The position numbers and the translations under genes are program-made. From contig NHZP01000129.1 of assembly GCA_003313425.1 (NCBI GenBank), positions 1 to 38,277 of the forward strand: a stretch of DNA of 38,277 nt, read 5' to 3'. This DNA comes from Pseudopyrenochaeta lycopersici (lineage: Eukaryota; Ascomycota; Dothideomycetes; Pleosporales; Pseudopyrenochaetaceae). Shown piece after piece: positions 1 through 10,259 of this stretch. The notes under the pieces are model-generated. The model searched no databases, had not been told where the DNA came from, and was given only the letters and a program-made list of their open reading frames with translations. Each line of letters begins with the position of its first letter. The stretch's first letter is position 1.

Positions 1-829
1 GAACTATGTGACAAGCCAGCGTTGAAGTGGGTTGGGCATCGGGTGCATGATCAAAGGGTCTCGGGTGGGGTAGACACTCCGAAGAAGAAGCGGCGGAGGA
101 CAGACAACATCGTTCGCTAAGCGAACGCCGTGCTTGGTGTCGGGTTGGATTGTTGAATAGAACATGAGCAGATCGCAGGCAACAGAATACTCTGTGTGCA
201 TTGTTTCGATTATGAGTGTAATGGTTCTCAGCATGATAGCGTGACTTCTATGATGTGCAGTGTTGCTTCTGCGATTTGACTCAGAGAATCGTTGCGCAGT
301 AATATAGAAGTGAGCCACGACTTTGTCTCCCCGTTCACTGCTTGCGAAGCAACATGCATGATGAGAACCTGATCGCAGAGACAATACATCTCATGACGTT
401 CATGTTGAGTGCGCTGTCACCGATGACCGCTGCAGCTAGCTTAGTGTTCACGAGCCTGATAAGTGTTGTGTTCACTTCTTACGAGACTAGTATGGTCTGA
501 CTCAAACCGCTTCAAAAGTGTGCTGCAATGTGGTTATCAAGCTTTTACTTCCCATATCACTCACTTGACTTGACGTAGTCTCAAATCATCAGCCTTAAGC
601 GCACCTGCTTAGCATCTTTCTCAAGCCACTTCGTTTCCTCTTATAAGCGCCGCAGTTTCTGTCTATCAGCAACACGGCAGCATGCAATTCTTGTTGGTTG
701 AGTACTCAAATACGTGGAACATGTGATGCAATTCTCAATAGACTTGCAATTATCTCTATTTTGAGTTGTCTCCCACTCTTCTATAGAGCGCAACCTGCTC
801 CTTATATCTACGGCCTCAACTTCGCTCTT
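1..829. other. intergenic, no supported gene
   Basis: I see no convincing gene here. A 126-codon open frame runs on the minus strand near the left edge (4..384), but it matches no recognisable family and its composition is not clearly coding. A short plus-strand frame at 698..880 overlaps the upstream part of the regulatory array described next. The stretch may be the 5' or 3' flank of a gene outside the window. Confidence 0.4.
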
Positions 830-897
830 TCGGTCTGGCCGACGGTGAATCCGATATTCTCGGTCTCACCGAAAGTCTAAAATTTCGGTCTCTCCGA
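830..897. promoter_or_regulatory. three TCGG-N5-CCGA inverted repeats (candidate Zn2Cys6 operator array)
   Basis: Three near-identical quasi-palindromes of the form TCGGTCTnnCCGA lie at 830-842, 860-872 and 885-897. Each contains CGG-N5-CCG. Inverted CGG triplets at fixed spacing are the textbook recognition pattern of fungal Zn2Cys6 binuclear-cluster transcription factors that bind as dimers. The half-sites and most of the spacer (TCT) are conserved while the sequence between copies is not. The array ends about 105 bp before the ATG at 1004, a plausible promoter distance for the weak gene model there. The binding factor is unknown, and a decayed tandem repeat is the main alternative. Confidence 0.55.
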
Positions 898-1003
898 TCA
901 GATATCACCATACTTTCTAGACCTGTCAACAATTCTCACGCAAAGTTTGCGGGTGGTAAAGATCACCTTCTACTCCTACTCACCCCAACCAACGTTACAC
1001 ACC

Positions 1004-1817
1004 ATGACCGGATCTAGCAGTCCACAGAAGTGTCAGAAGCATACCTCTCAAGGCTTCACCCACTGTCAGCGACAAGCTGATCGTATCCACCACAAACCCA
1101 ATGTGTCCCCCTCCAGGACCGCGCAGCGCTAGGCAAGTCGTACCAGTCTGCGAAGTATTCGATGGGCGCAACACCGACAACATCATCCAATACGACGCGC
1201 ACCGCATCCAAAAGAGTGTTGCCTTACGCTCCACGGAACGTCGACGGCGACCAGAGCAGGATACACAGCTACCTGCACTCCTGTGGCGCAATATATCTCT
1301 TAGAGACATACCAAGAGCAGAACAAGTACATTTTGTCCAGCAAGACTTGCTCTCTCATGCTCAGCCGAAGAAGCTGCTCATCGGCCACCATGCACAAAAA
1401 GGCGACGACATCTTTGCATACCTGGTGCCAATGAGTGCCTTCCACAAAGTAGAGTTCTACATCGAGGACGCGCAGGGCTGCGCCAAAATCCATACAAGTA
1501 CTGAAATGGTTGCGAACCATCGTATCCTCCATCCTTTCAATAGGACGTACCCGCGAGACCCCCGAACCATCACACAAGCCGATAGCGCTCGACTTGCACT
1601 GGTGGTGAAATGGTACTTCGTCTCTGCTGGGATAGTGCAGGCGTGTTTTCCTGAAGAAAGGAAAGACTTTCGGCAAGCGCTTCTGCGCCGCGCTGCGGTA
1701 TATCGCGAGCGAGTCGAAACCTGCTTCAGATCGGCCGTCGCACACAGGATTCATGCAGCAACTACCTCCCAATCATACTGGCCGGAATCGGAGTGCAACA
1801 GGCATACACATCGATGA
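1004..1817 (+). CDS. hypothetical protein, tentative two-exon model
   Basis: An open frame runs from about 1070 to 1817. Its own first ATG is at 1101. An upstream ATG at 1004 can be joined through a 40-nt GT..AG intron (1030..1069), giving exons 1004..1029 and 1070..1817 and a product of about 257 residues. I do not recognise the protein. It has a Pro-rich N-terminal part, an Arg-rich stretch in the middle and an amphipathic C-terminal third. A 167-codon frame exists on the opposite strand at 1269..1772, so strand is not certain. I prefer the plus strand because it is longer and has the operator-like array just upstream. It could also be a pseudogene or a chance ORF. Confidence 0.28.
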
Positions 1818-2303
1818 GAGCGACATTCAGTCGTCTCTTCTCCAGATGTATTCTCCGGCATCACCCTGTCAGATACAAGGAGAAGCATAGATGTACTGCA
1901 TAGGATAGAGCTATCAATAGTAGGACCGATAACTACTTCTGTCTGCGGGAACCTCCGGAAGCAGAGGAGATACTGTAGAGAAAAAGCGAGCCTTTTCTTG
2001 GGGCAGGTAGAATAATTACTCTGTTCAAGGTGCAAGTTTTCGCCTTTCCAGCATTATTACACTGCTCGCATATGCTGAATATGTAATCTGTGCCCAGATT
2101 GTTCGGAAGGCTTGATGATGGAGTCTTCGAACGCTTATTAGTGCCCCACAACAATGAACATGACTGTTTGCCAAGATCATACTTACCACCCAAGTTACTG
2201 TCGAAGTCTATATAAGCGGGCATGATTGACAAATGAGCCTATTTGAGACGGGTGTGTGAGTCAGTCAGTCTCACGGGACAACTCCAGCTTTTGAGACTAA
2301 CCA
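1818..2303. other. intergenic, nothing recognised
   Basis: Only short overlapping frames occur here (for example 1933..2232 on the minus strand, 99 codons), with no family resemblance. No repeat or RNA gene is visible. Confidence 0.35.
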
Positions 2304-2675
2304 ATGCCTTACGAACGTGGACCAAAATCGACGCCGAAGTGGACGCAAGCGGCGGCTACATTAGGCTACCGTGCGTGGCCTGAATCGACGCACCAGGCCA
2401 CAACACCGCTCGGGGAACGAATGGAAACTACCGACGATGAATGTATCTTCAGCTTCGACGAGGAGCTTGCACAGCAACAATACTATAACGTCTGGAGAGC
2501 CTCCATCGCCCCTTCCAACGACTTTCATATACCGTTTCGGGGTGGTTCTGGGTCGACTAGGTTGACTGAAGGACACTGGATCACCCACGCTCACTCGAGG
2601 TCACTTGTAGCATCACAGAAGATGTCAAATGGGAGGAAAGGGCTCATCATGAATCCATCTCTTCATCATTCTTGA
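2304..2675 (+). CDS. hypothetical small protein
   Basis: A 123-codon frame starts at a true ATG in the context ACCAATG. It encodes a soluble, Ser/Thr/Glu-containing protein with no signal peptide, membrane segment or known motif. No homologue family comes to mind. A 77-codon frame lies antisense to it, so a chance ORF is a real possibility. It is listed because it is the best-placed ATG-initiated frame in a 3-kb stretch with little else. Confidence 0.2.
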   Translation: MPYERGPKSTPKWTQAAATLGYRAWPESTHQATTPLGERMETTDDECIFSFDEELAQQQYYNVWRASIAPSNDFHIPFRGGSGSTRLTEGHWITHAHSRSLVASQKMSNGRKGLIMNPSLHHS

Positions 2676-4878
2676 AGCACCAAATATCAGCAAGGGGATT
2701 GATGGATCGAGGTCGCCTCTTGGTTCTATACAATCATTTACTGGAACAACAAGTGTCAATCCCATCTCAAGCTGCTCAGATGGAGATGTCTCTGCGTGGT
2801 GCATCGAACGCGCTCTCGAGTTAGAAAGATGTCAAGCTTGAGCTCTCCCTTTCCGCCACAATGATTCGTTCGAGCAGATATATAGATCTGAATTCATGCA
2901 TGTACACTCAACATTTTTGCAGTCAAGGTTAAACCTGTGTACCTGGAATCATCCTTCATAAACTATTTCGCGTAACCCATCTATGGCTGTTGGACTGAAC
3001 TCACTGTAAATTGGTCAAAGTGGTGAACTGATGATTCCATGAAGCGAATTCGGGGGGCTAACCCACGAGACATTCGTTTGCTTGCTCCCACGAAGCATAA
3101 GCTGGCAATTGAACGCTTGAGGATCGTTGTAATATCCTTTATTGACCTCATTCGAGCTTCAGTGACAACGACCAATGGCAGAGGCATTAGGAGCATTGGA
3201 TGATGGAGCACTCGTCACCGTCTGTTTATGCTGCATATGCAGTCTCATACTTGAGGAAGACGCAACGGACTGCTCTCATTTCGAAGCAGACCCCTATCAT
3301 CATAAAACCTCTGCGTCTATCAGTCCCACATATCACGCCATTTCTCGTCCATCAATGTAAGCAGAGAGCTGGGATTAGGGTAAAGATAATCATCTTCTTG
3401 GTTCGGATGACTGGCCGAGATTCAGCTCTCCGGCAATGCCATTCGGCGGCGCACGCGGCTCATTGGTTATGCTGCTGATCTGGAGAACGTCCAATTAACG
3501 CCTGCTTATACGAGACTTATTAGCATGTTTCGCCCCGTGAAATAATAAGTCAGTCAACCCGCTGGTGTACTGCATCAACCATCTTCGAAACTCGCGTACC
3601 ATGGCCATATTCATTTCTCTTTCCATTGTACTTGGTAGGATGCCGTCCTGATCAGTTCCACACATTTGTAACAGTGTCCAGTATCTGTGCTTCTCGAAAG
3701 CCTGAAATGTCATACCAGCTTGCAGTCTGTTGTGATCTAATACAAGCCGCTCTTGACAGAGGACTGACTGCCACTAGGATCACGCCAGAGACCTTCACGA
3801 ACTCTAACCTAATGAATCATCTGATTGGGTGGTATCTGCACATGGGGAAGTTCCTTTTAGAATGTGTGAAACTATCGATCGAAGGTTTCGGGGCATGGAA
3901 AGTACCATCGGAGGGAGTGAGGCAAACGGGTCCAAATGTACGTGTCAGATAAGAGGCATAAAAACTGAAGTACACGAATACTGCATCGTGGACGGTATCA
4001 CCTATGTATCACCGATGTATCAGGTCTGTGTTTAAAAAGGAGAGAGAACAGAACCAACGAACATAACAACCAACACCACCACGAAACGACAGAAAAATCA
4101 ATAAATAAAAGAACCTGACCCCATCAATTCTCATCCATTCTGACCAAAAGATTCATTAAATTCTGACAGAACACCAAGAGCCCTTTTCTGTACACCGCTG
4201 AAAGACGAGGCTTTGTCGATCAGCACAAGATTTTGTATTTCAGGAAAGCCGGACTATCGATGATGGAAACAAGAAAATAATTTGCTTAGCTACTATGGAT
4301 GTGGGGAGGATTTGCAAAATAAGCTGCAACGTTGAACAAAGAGGTTGTATTGCTTTTTACCTTTGAGGCCAACATCGTTGTTGCATGGGTCTGCTTAGGG
4401 CCGCGACTCTACAATCGATGAATTATAATATTTTCTAAAGAGAATTCACAGCCCCCAAGACCTGTGCTGCTACTTTAGTCACTGGGGCCGCGGAAGCGCT
4501 CCTGCGGTGGAAAAGAGTAATCTGCTACACTCGCATATAGCTTGAGGCTGATGTTTGCTTTGCTTTCAATGCATGATACACCACAGTTACCTAGCTGTCT
4601 GATGATTGCTCTACTGCCCAGAGCGCCCATGCATGCGAAGATTGGCTGATCGAATTCTGCTGACAACATTTACCTCTCCCGCTCTCTTCGCGCAGGGTGC
4701 ATGACTAAGCACTTGTTGTTCAATTAACCATCGTCGCATGTGATACACGCGCCATGAATACGCTGGTTCGAAGTCATATGCTTCCTACTGCACCATATGC
4801 TCATGCGGGTTCGCACATAGCTTCTACATGCTTTTAGTCTGGTCTTTCACAAGCACTTCAACTTATCGCAGCTGCACG
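2676..4878. other. long gene-poor stretch
   Basis: The frames here are at most 108 codons (3626..3952 plus) and overlap each other on both strands without recognisable motifs. The segment around 4035-4130 is purine/adenine rich on the plus strand, with few T residues, which can resemble an untranslated leader. I see no transposon ends, tRNA or tandem array. Confidence 0.35.
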
Positions 4879-4888
4879 TATATTTATA
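4879..4888 (+). promoter_or_regulatory. TATA-like element upstream of the 5019 gene
   Basis: The string TATATTTATA lies about 130 bp before the ATG at 5019. It is a reasonable TATA box for the plus-strand F-box-like gene, but the surrounding DNA is AT-rich, so support is positional only. Confidence 0.3.
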
Positions 4889-5018
4889 GGCTTTATGCAT
4901 ATAGCAGTGCCCATCAATGAGAGAGCTCCTCGCCAGATTTGCGCTGCTTAACTAGTCTGCTGTAAACCAACATCTTCATTCATTGCTACCTTACGGTCCC
5001 CTACGACAACAACTGGGC

Positions 5019-5651
5019 ATGGCGGCTCCAGACGCCACTTTATCAAAGGATCCAGTCCAACGGCTCTACCTCCTTTCCCTCCCAGCAGAGCTGAGAAATC
5101 AGATCTGGGAGCACACACTAGGTGGTACGGTGTTCGAAGTGTACTGCTGGCCAAGCTACGATACTAGGAAGATGGCAAGCAGGATCCTCAATCGACGGAA
5201 GAACTTCCTGGGCCTTCTCCGGACATGCCATCAAATATATAGCGAAGCAAGACTGTTCCCGTTCAAGTCTAATGCTTTTCGCATCAAGAGCGAGGATGGA
5301 ATCCCTGCGTTTCTGAACAGATTCGAGGCACCAGAGCGAGGAGCAATTGCCGAGTTGCACTTGGTTACCCTGGGTGCAGCGCACATGGTGGAGGGCTTGA
5401 GCTACTTTCCAAAGACCATGCCGGATCTCCTGGGTCTTCAAAGACTTCCTGGGCTCAGGAGACTATGTATTGAGGTTCGAATGAAGTCAGGCTGTCGGTG
5501 CTGCAGGCTTGGCAACTGCAACAGTTGGAGTCTGGACATAGGGCTCGTCGAGAAGAATCTGAGGGAACATGTAGCAAAAGAGAACCCGCGTGTGGAGGTT
5601 GTGTTTAGGCGCTCGTTTTTTGCATCACTCGCTGCATCGCAAGTACTTTGA
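5019..5651 (+). CDS. 2EXR/DUF7730-type F-box-like protein
   Basis: This single-exon gene encodes 210 residues. The N-terminus carries the family signature LSLPAELRNQIWEHTLG at residues 19-35, followed by the second conserved element LLRTCHQIYSEAR at 66-78. This is the usual layout of the large fungal 2EXR/DUF7730 families, which resemble F-box proteins. A Cys-rich patch (CRCCRLGNC) lies at about 159-167. I start at the ATG at 5019 because the longer frame has only a TTG further upstream. The product is short for the family and has no signal or membrane segment. Such proteins are presumed adaptor-like and mostly uncharacterised. It converges with another family member at 6053..6876. Confidence 0.75.
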   Translation: MAAPDATLSKDPVQRLYLLSLPAELRNQIWEHTLGGTVFEVYCWPSYDTRKMASRILNRRKNFLGLLRTCHQIYSEARLFPFKSNAFRIKSEDGIPAFLNRFEAPERGAIAELHLVTLGAAHMVEGLSYFPKTMPDLLGLQRLPGLRRLCIEVRMKSGCRCCRLGNCNSWSLDIGLVEKNLREHVAKENPRVEVVFRRSFFASLAASQVL

Positions 5652-6052
5652 CCATGGCCTGTGGTACGGCCTGTAGCACCCTCATCTTTAAGCCCTGTAG
5701 TTTGCGTCGCAATAACCCTCACGTTGATTCTACACTACGTCACAAGCTGTATGCGGGTTCGACAATTGGTATACCATGTGATCAGCATTCAGCCTGTTCT
5801 ATATCGCAGTATAGCACGCAGGATCCGGTGACGAAAAAGGGTAATGTGACAAGCTATTCGTGGATTTAACAAACTGAGAAGATCTGGGAGGCTAGGTGTG
5901 ATTCTTGGCGTGGCAATCTACCATAGCACAGAATGCCTTTGCGACATTCTTCTGCTTTGTGCAATCTTGATGCACGCTTATAAAGTTGTTGCAGGTGCCA
6001 CAGGGCAGCTCAGGTTTCTGTCATTCCGATGCAGTCATGTACCGTTCCTGGA
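5652..6052. other. convergent intergenic region between two 2EXR-like genes
   Basis: This 401-bp gap holds the 3' ends of two convergent genes. Short frames here (5648..5869 plus, 5438..5722 minus) are overlaps of the first gene. I see no terminator motif beyond AT-rich patches. Confidence 0.4.
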
Positions 6053-6876
6053 CTAGCCTTGCGCTAAATCTATCCATAAAGAGCTATCTCCTTCTTGGAG
6101 CATATGCGCCTGTCTACATGCCCTGAGCAAGACCGTTTTATCGAGCTGCGCTTCGCAAGGGAAAAGTCGAAGGATTTCAGGCACTTTATTTGAAGGGAGA
6201 AGCGATTCTAACACCCTCATTTCAGGGTCTGACAGCATCGCCACGTCCCGCATTATGCGATCAAATGCCTCTTTCTTGCGCCAAATAACCGCAGAGTAGG
6301 ATATACCGAAAAGTACAAATCCAGGGTCAGCCTGAGACCAAAGCGGATTGTGCAGTCTGATCGACGCGGTCGGATACAACCTGCAGAACTCGGTCAGCGA
6401 CAAAGGATATCTGGTGTCTGCAGGTGTTCGAGAGCAGGGCTGAGAGCTGCAAATAGAGGCCTTCAAATACCGTGCGTATTCCCGATTCTTCAAGTCGTTT
6501 AGGACTTGCCAACAGCGCTGCCCCGCGGGAATTCCGTGGTAGTCCTCGAAGAAGATGGTATTGTATTGAAACTCCAGCCCATGGGCTTCCTTGTAAAGCA
6601 AGTGGCTGACATATTGGATTTGGTTGAAGCACGGACGATCGCTTGTGCTTCCGACTGGGGAGTAGCAAGCAGAGACGACATAGTGAAAAAGTCTCGACAT
6701 AGCACACGTCCCTTTGCTTTTGCACGTGAATCCGCGTAGTTTGCCGGACGTTCGCAGAGACGGCCGACTCCATTCTCGTCTGTCTTTAAGGTGAGGCCAT
6801 GAGGCGCTATAAGAACGTAAGCGTAGATGTGATCTCGCAGCTCCCTTGGCAGCCTTTCCAATGGTGAAGCAGTCAT
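6053..6876 (-). CDS. 2EXR/DUF7730-type protein, two exons
   Basis: Two minus-strand frames combine into one gene. Exon 1 is 6876..6708 and exon 2 is 6654..6053, separated by a 53-nt intron (6707..6655) with GTGTGC and CCCCAG ends and phase 1. The product is 256 residues. Its N-terminus has the family motif LERLPRELRDHIYAYVL at residues 6-22. Exon 2 begins near the second family element (VSHLLYKEAHGLEFQYNTI), which confirms the join. The C-terminal half is a mixed alpha/beta region without known catalytic residues. It lies convergent to the 5019 gene, and local duplication is possible although the two proteins differ beyond the signature. Function is unknown, perhaps adaptor-like. Confidence 0.7.
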
Positions 6877-8476
6877 TCCGCGGGCATCATCAGCCTACTC
6901 CAGCCAGTCGTCGGGATGTCTAATGTCCTTCCGCCCTACTTTATGACTTGCCGCAGTTCTCACTGTAGTGCTGGCATTTTTCGCTCTTGATAACGTAGTG
7001 AGATGATCAACCTGATACAAGAAATGAGCGATCAAGCTGCGAATTGTCTTACAGTTTATGTGAGGAACTCATCATGATTTTATTGGCTCTCCTGGCCCTG
7101 TGAGATTCTTGGCCTAGAGTTGTCCTTGGAGCCACCTTGTCCGAAGACGAACGTTTGGCCAGGGTAGCGTCCCTATTCGAGTCGCACGTGTTCAAAAGCC
7201 TGCCAAATTCAAAGCGGGTATCCTACCGCATACGCTCGCATAGATCGTATAATGGGCTGACGCACCGCACAAGCTCTGAGTTCAATGTAGGTAGTGATAC
7301 AACAAGCATCGTGTAGCCACTCAAGCATACATGGTCTAGAGTGTCCGTAATTTCATTCCATTCCGTTCCTTCACACGAATTGAGCTTACCCAAGAACGTG
7401 TTCGTGACTATTGAAGCATTACGACCGTCTGTCGTGACAGTCCAGACCGTACTCACACAGATCCGAATAGACGATCAGGATGGGATGAAGGTTGTGGACT
7501 GCGGCACAGCCATGGCTTCAGTCCTAATGTCAGATAAAATGCTGAAATACGCTTAGCCGAAATTGATAATTGCGATGATGGATTGTGTGTGTTGATCATG
7601 ATTGTATCGATTGTTGAGTTCTGTCTCCTGCTTTCTTCTATAGCTCCTCTGCTTCCGTGGACTAGTAATAGTTATCGGTCCTACTATTTATCGCCCTTTC
7701 CTATGCAGTACTTCTGAGCTTCTCCCTACACCTGACACCTAGATGCTCATCTGATCTCGCTTTACCATGCGTACAAAGTCTCTCCCACTTTGGCTTACTT
7801 AGCACCAGTTGTCGTGTCATAAGTCAGCCGTGTAACGGGCAAAGCGGGAATGCCAGGTGCAGTCAAGGTGATCCACAGACATCTGACGCATCACTTCCAG
7901 ACGTAAATAAGCCAGATGAACAGCAGCATAATGCGTCGTTGACTTGACATCTAGGGGCAATGCTGCAAAGATTCACATGTCACATGATGGCAGGATGATC
8001 GAAGACATCTCTAGAGCGTTGAATTGCTTACAGATAAGCAGCTAAGGATTTCAGGAACAGGTGGCAGCGAGGAAAGATAACGACGCCAACCAAGTCATCT
8101 GGATCCGGACTTACTTGCCCCTTTTGCGCCCACCGTAGCGCTATCAGATATAGGCTGATGTGAGAGACAAAGCTGAGACGTACTATGTGGACCTCACTCA
8201 GAGCCAGGAGGGATTAAACTTCCCCTGCAGGGATACAACCATGCGGACTGTGGGCGTGGTGTGAGGCACGATCGACTTGGTGGGTGGCTATGTTATCGAC
8301 TAGGCATGATCGAGTTGCCAAGACGGTGAAGAAAGCCTGAGGAGAGGCTTTTGGGAGGCATCTGCTGTGGCAAAGGGACAAGTTTGCTGACGTCAATCAT
8401 TCTGCTGCCTGTTAACATCGCCCGGAATTGTGGTCCCGTTGTTTGAGTGAGGCGACCAAGGGGCCTTGAGCAGTAC
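6877..8476. other. gene-poor intergenic region
   Basis: Only frames of 60-77 codons occur, with no motifs. This region would contain the promoter of the minus-strand gene ending at 6876 and of the plus-strand gene starting at 8629. No repeat or mobile-element ends were seen. Confidence 0.4.
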
Positions 8477-8483
8477 TATAAAG
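8477..8483 (+). promoter_or_regulatory. TATA box candidate
   Basis: TATAAAG lies about 150 bp upstream of the ATG at 8629, in otherwise mixed-composition DNA. It is a good consensus match and correctly oriented for the nucleoside deoxyribosyltransferase-like gene. Confidence 0.4.
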
Positions 8484-8628
8484 AGCCTCGACAACAGTCC
8501 TATACAGTACCATCCAAACTCTTTGCTTGCTTGGAAAGCTCCTAACTTTCATCTTGTCTCAAGGATCGCACCGTACTTTGTACCGACCCCGTCGTCTCCG
8601 CCCGCAACAACTTGCCGGCCCTACCGCA

Positions 8629-9534
8629 ATGGACAACACGATGACGTCCGTGTGCTTCAGGGAGAATACATGCAACACCAGCCCAACGAAGGCGACCACA
8701 ATGTCTCCAGAGGATCGTTTTCCGAATGTGACTGCCGGAGACCCAGTATCGGCCAAATGCCCAACATGGAAGGGCTCAGGATCTGTTGAATCGACGGAGC
8801 CCGACGCAGAGCAATCTACATCGCCTAAATCCGGAGCCGTGGACATCAACCAAGCAGTGTTCGACAAGTATCATCAACTCCCCGACCCGCCATCTCCTCT
8901 CCCAGTACCTCATCGCGACTTTGTGCACTGCATGCCCCCGGAGCCCCCTACGTATCGCAAATTCTCTATCTTTACCGCAGGAAGCATCGAAATGGGCAAA
9001 GCCGTACAATGGCAACCGCTAATGGTTCAGATGCTCGGCCACCTACCCATAACCGTAAACAATCCGCGTAGGGGCCACTGGGATCCCGACGTCACCCCAG
9101 AAGCCAAGGACGAAGCTTTCCGACGACAAGTAGAGTGGGAGCTAGGCGCAATGGAGCAGGCAGATGTAATTTGTTTCTTCTTCGACGTCAACACGTTGAG
9201 TCCCGTGACGATGCTGGAGCTGGGGCTCTGGGCGGCTTCAGACAAGGTGGTTGTGTGCTGTGATCCGCGGTTCTGGCGAGGGGGAAATGTGCACATTGTC
9301 TGTAAACGGTATGGGATTCCTCTAGTGGAGAACTTTGAGGAGTTGGTGCCGGCGATCGAAAAAATGCTGGTTCAGAAGGGTATGCAACTTGACGAGCAAG
9401 GCGACCTGGTGGGGGCGAATGTGCACACGGAGAAGTCAAAGCCAGTCAAAAAGTCCATTCTGGAGAAGGAGAATACCGATTTGCTGAAGCAGGTTGCAGA
9501 CATGCAGGCACAGCTGATGCAGTTGAGTGGATGA
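8629..9534 (+). CDS. nucleoside 2-deoxyribosyltransferase-like protein
   Basis: The gene has a single exon and encodes 301 residues from the ATG at 8629 (the frame extends upstream only from a TTG). Residues 1-105 are a Ser/Thr/Pro-rich low-complexity leader. Residues about 112-250 form the Nuc_deoxyrib_tr-like domain: FTAGSIEMG (nucleotide-loop type), NPRRGHWDPD, WELGAMEQADVICFFFD, then SPVTMLELGLW. The Glu in LELG fits the nucleophile position of the family. DPRFWRGGN and a His follow. The last 35 or so residues are a Lys/Glu/Gln-rich coiled coil. The family cleaves or exchanges the N-glycosidic bond of (deoxy)nucleosides, and distant members act on nucleotides. The actual substrate is not predictable. 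There is no signal peptide, so it is probably cytosolic. Confidence 0.75.
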   Translation: MDNTMTSVCFRENTCNTSPTKATTMSPEDRFPNVTAGDPVSAKCPTWKGSGSVESTEPDAEQSTSPKSGAVDINQAVFDKYHQLPDPPSPLPVPHRDFVHCMPPEPPTYRKFSIFTAGSIEMGKAVQWQPLMVQMLGHLPITVNNPRRGHWDPDVTPEAKDEAFRRQVEWELGAMEQADVICFFFDVNTLSPVTMLELGLWAASDKVVVCCDPRFWRGGNVHIVCKRYGIPLVENFEELVPAIEKMLVQKGMQLDEQGDLVGANVHTEKSKPVKKSILEKENTDLLKQVADMQAQLMQLSG

Positions 9535-9820
9535 TTGCTCCTCAGCGTCATTGACGATCTGCCAACGAAGCGCATAGACCTCTTAAAAACGGAACGCGGC
9601 ATGTGCGATTGTTATCAATGTTGTAAGACTAGTAAGCACGAGAGCCTATCCAAACAGCCGTCAATCACGTGTAAGTTAGTGGTTATAAAAAGCCGATCGA
9701 ACAAGTCGTTTGTAAGAATTCTCTTCAAGGGCGCCAACGTTCAGGGACCATGATTCTCTTAGATCATGAGAAGTTAGGTATTCGATAGGCCGATGTGGTC
9801 TTTTGGCGTATGAGGGGATA

Positions 9821-9855
9821 CCGTAAAAACTTGCCAGCTTCGCCGAGCGCTAGTA
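9821..9855 (+). repeat. left terminal inverted repeat of the pogo/Fot1 element
   Basis: This 35-bp repeat starts CCGTAAAAACTTGCCAGCTT and is the exact inverted copy of 12410..12444. A TA dinucleotide precedes it. Confidence 0.92.
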
Positions 9856-10259
9856 AGGGGGCCCTGCTAGCGGGATCATGCTAAATGCAACGTAATATGG
9901 GCGGCCCTAGTGAAACGCCATCGTGCTTGATCTCAGTTTAACACCAAAAAACCTCTTCCAGCAATTCTCCTGGAGGCGGGCTTTGAGTCGAATATTTGGT
10001 GTTGTTTTTTGGTGGGGTGGCTCGTGCGCTGGGGTTGCTGGCAGGTAGCAAGCTGGTGCTCTCATGAAAGAGCTCTCTATACCTAGCGAGTCTATTGTTA
10101 GGTGGATTGCTCTATATAAAATAGACCCCTATAGTAGTAACAACCTGTTGCCTGGAGCGATTGGAGGCCTTTTAAAGGTAGCTGGCGCTAGGCCTAATTA
10201 AGTGAGGATAGAACTTTCAAGAAGGTCAACACCAAAAGATCTATCCAGTAACAACAACC

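Noticed and set aside
4..384. 126-codon minus-strand frame at the left edge
   Set aside because: No family resemblance, no clear promoter, and composition similar to surrounding non-coding DNA.
1269..1772. 167-codon minus-strand frame
   Set aside because: It lies antisense to the longer plus-strand frame (to 1817), has no known motif, and is better explained as a shadow. Strand certainty remains low.
4763..4780. GGTTCGAA string resembling a tRNA B box
   Set aside because: No matching A box, acceptor stem or anticodon arm could be placed around it.
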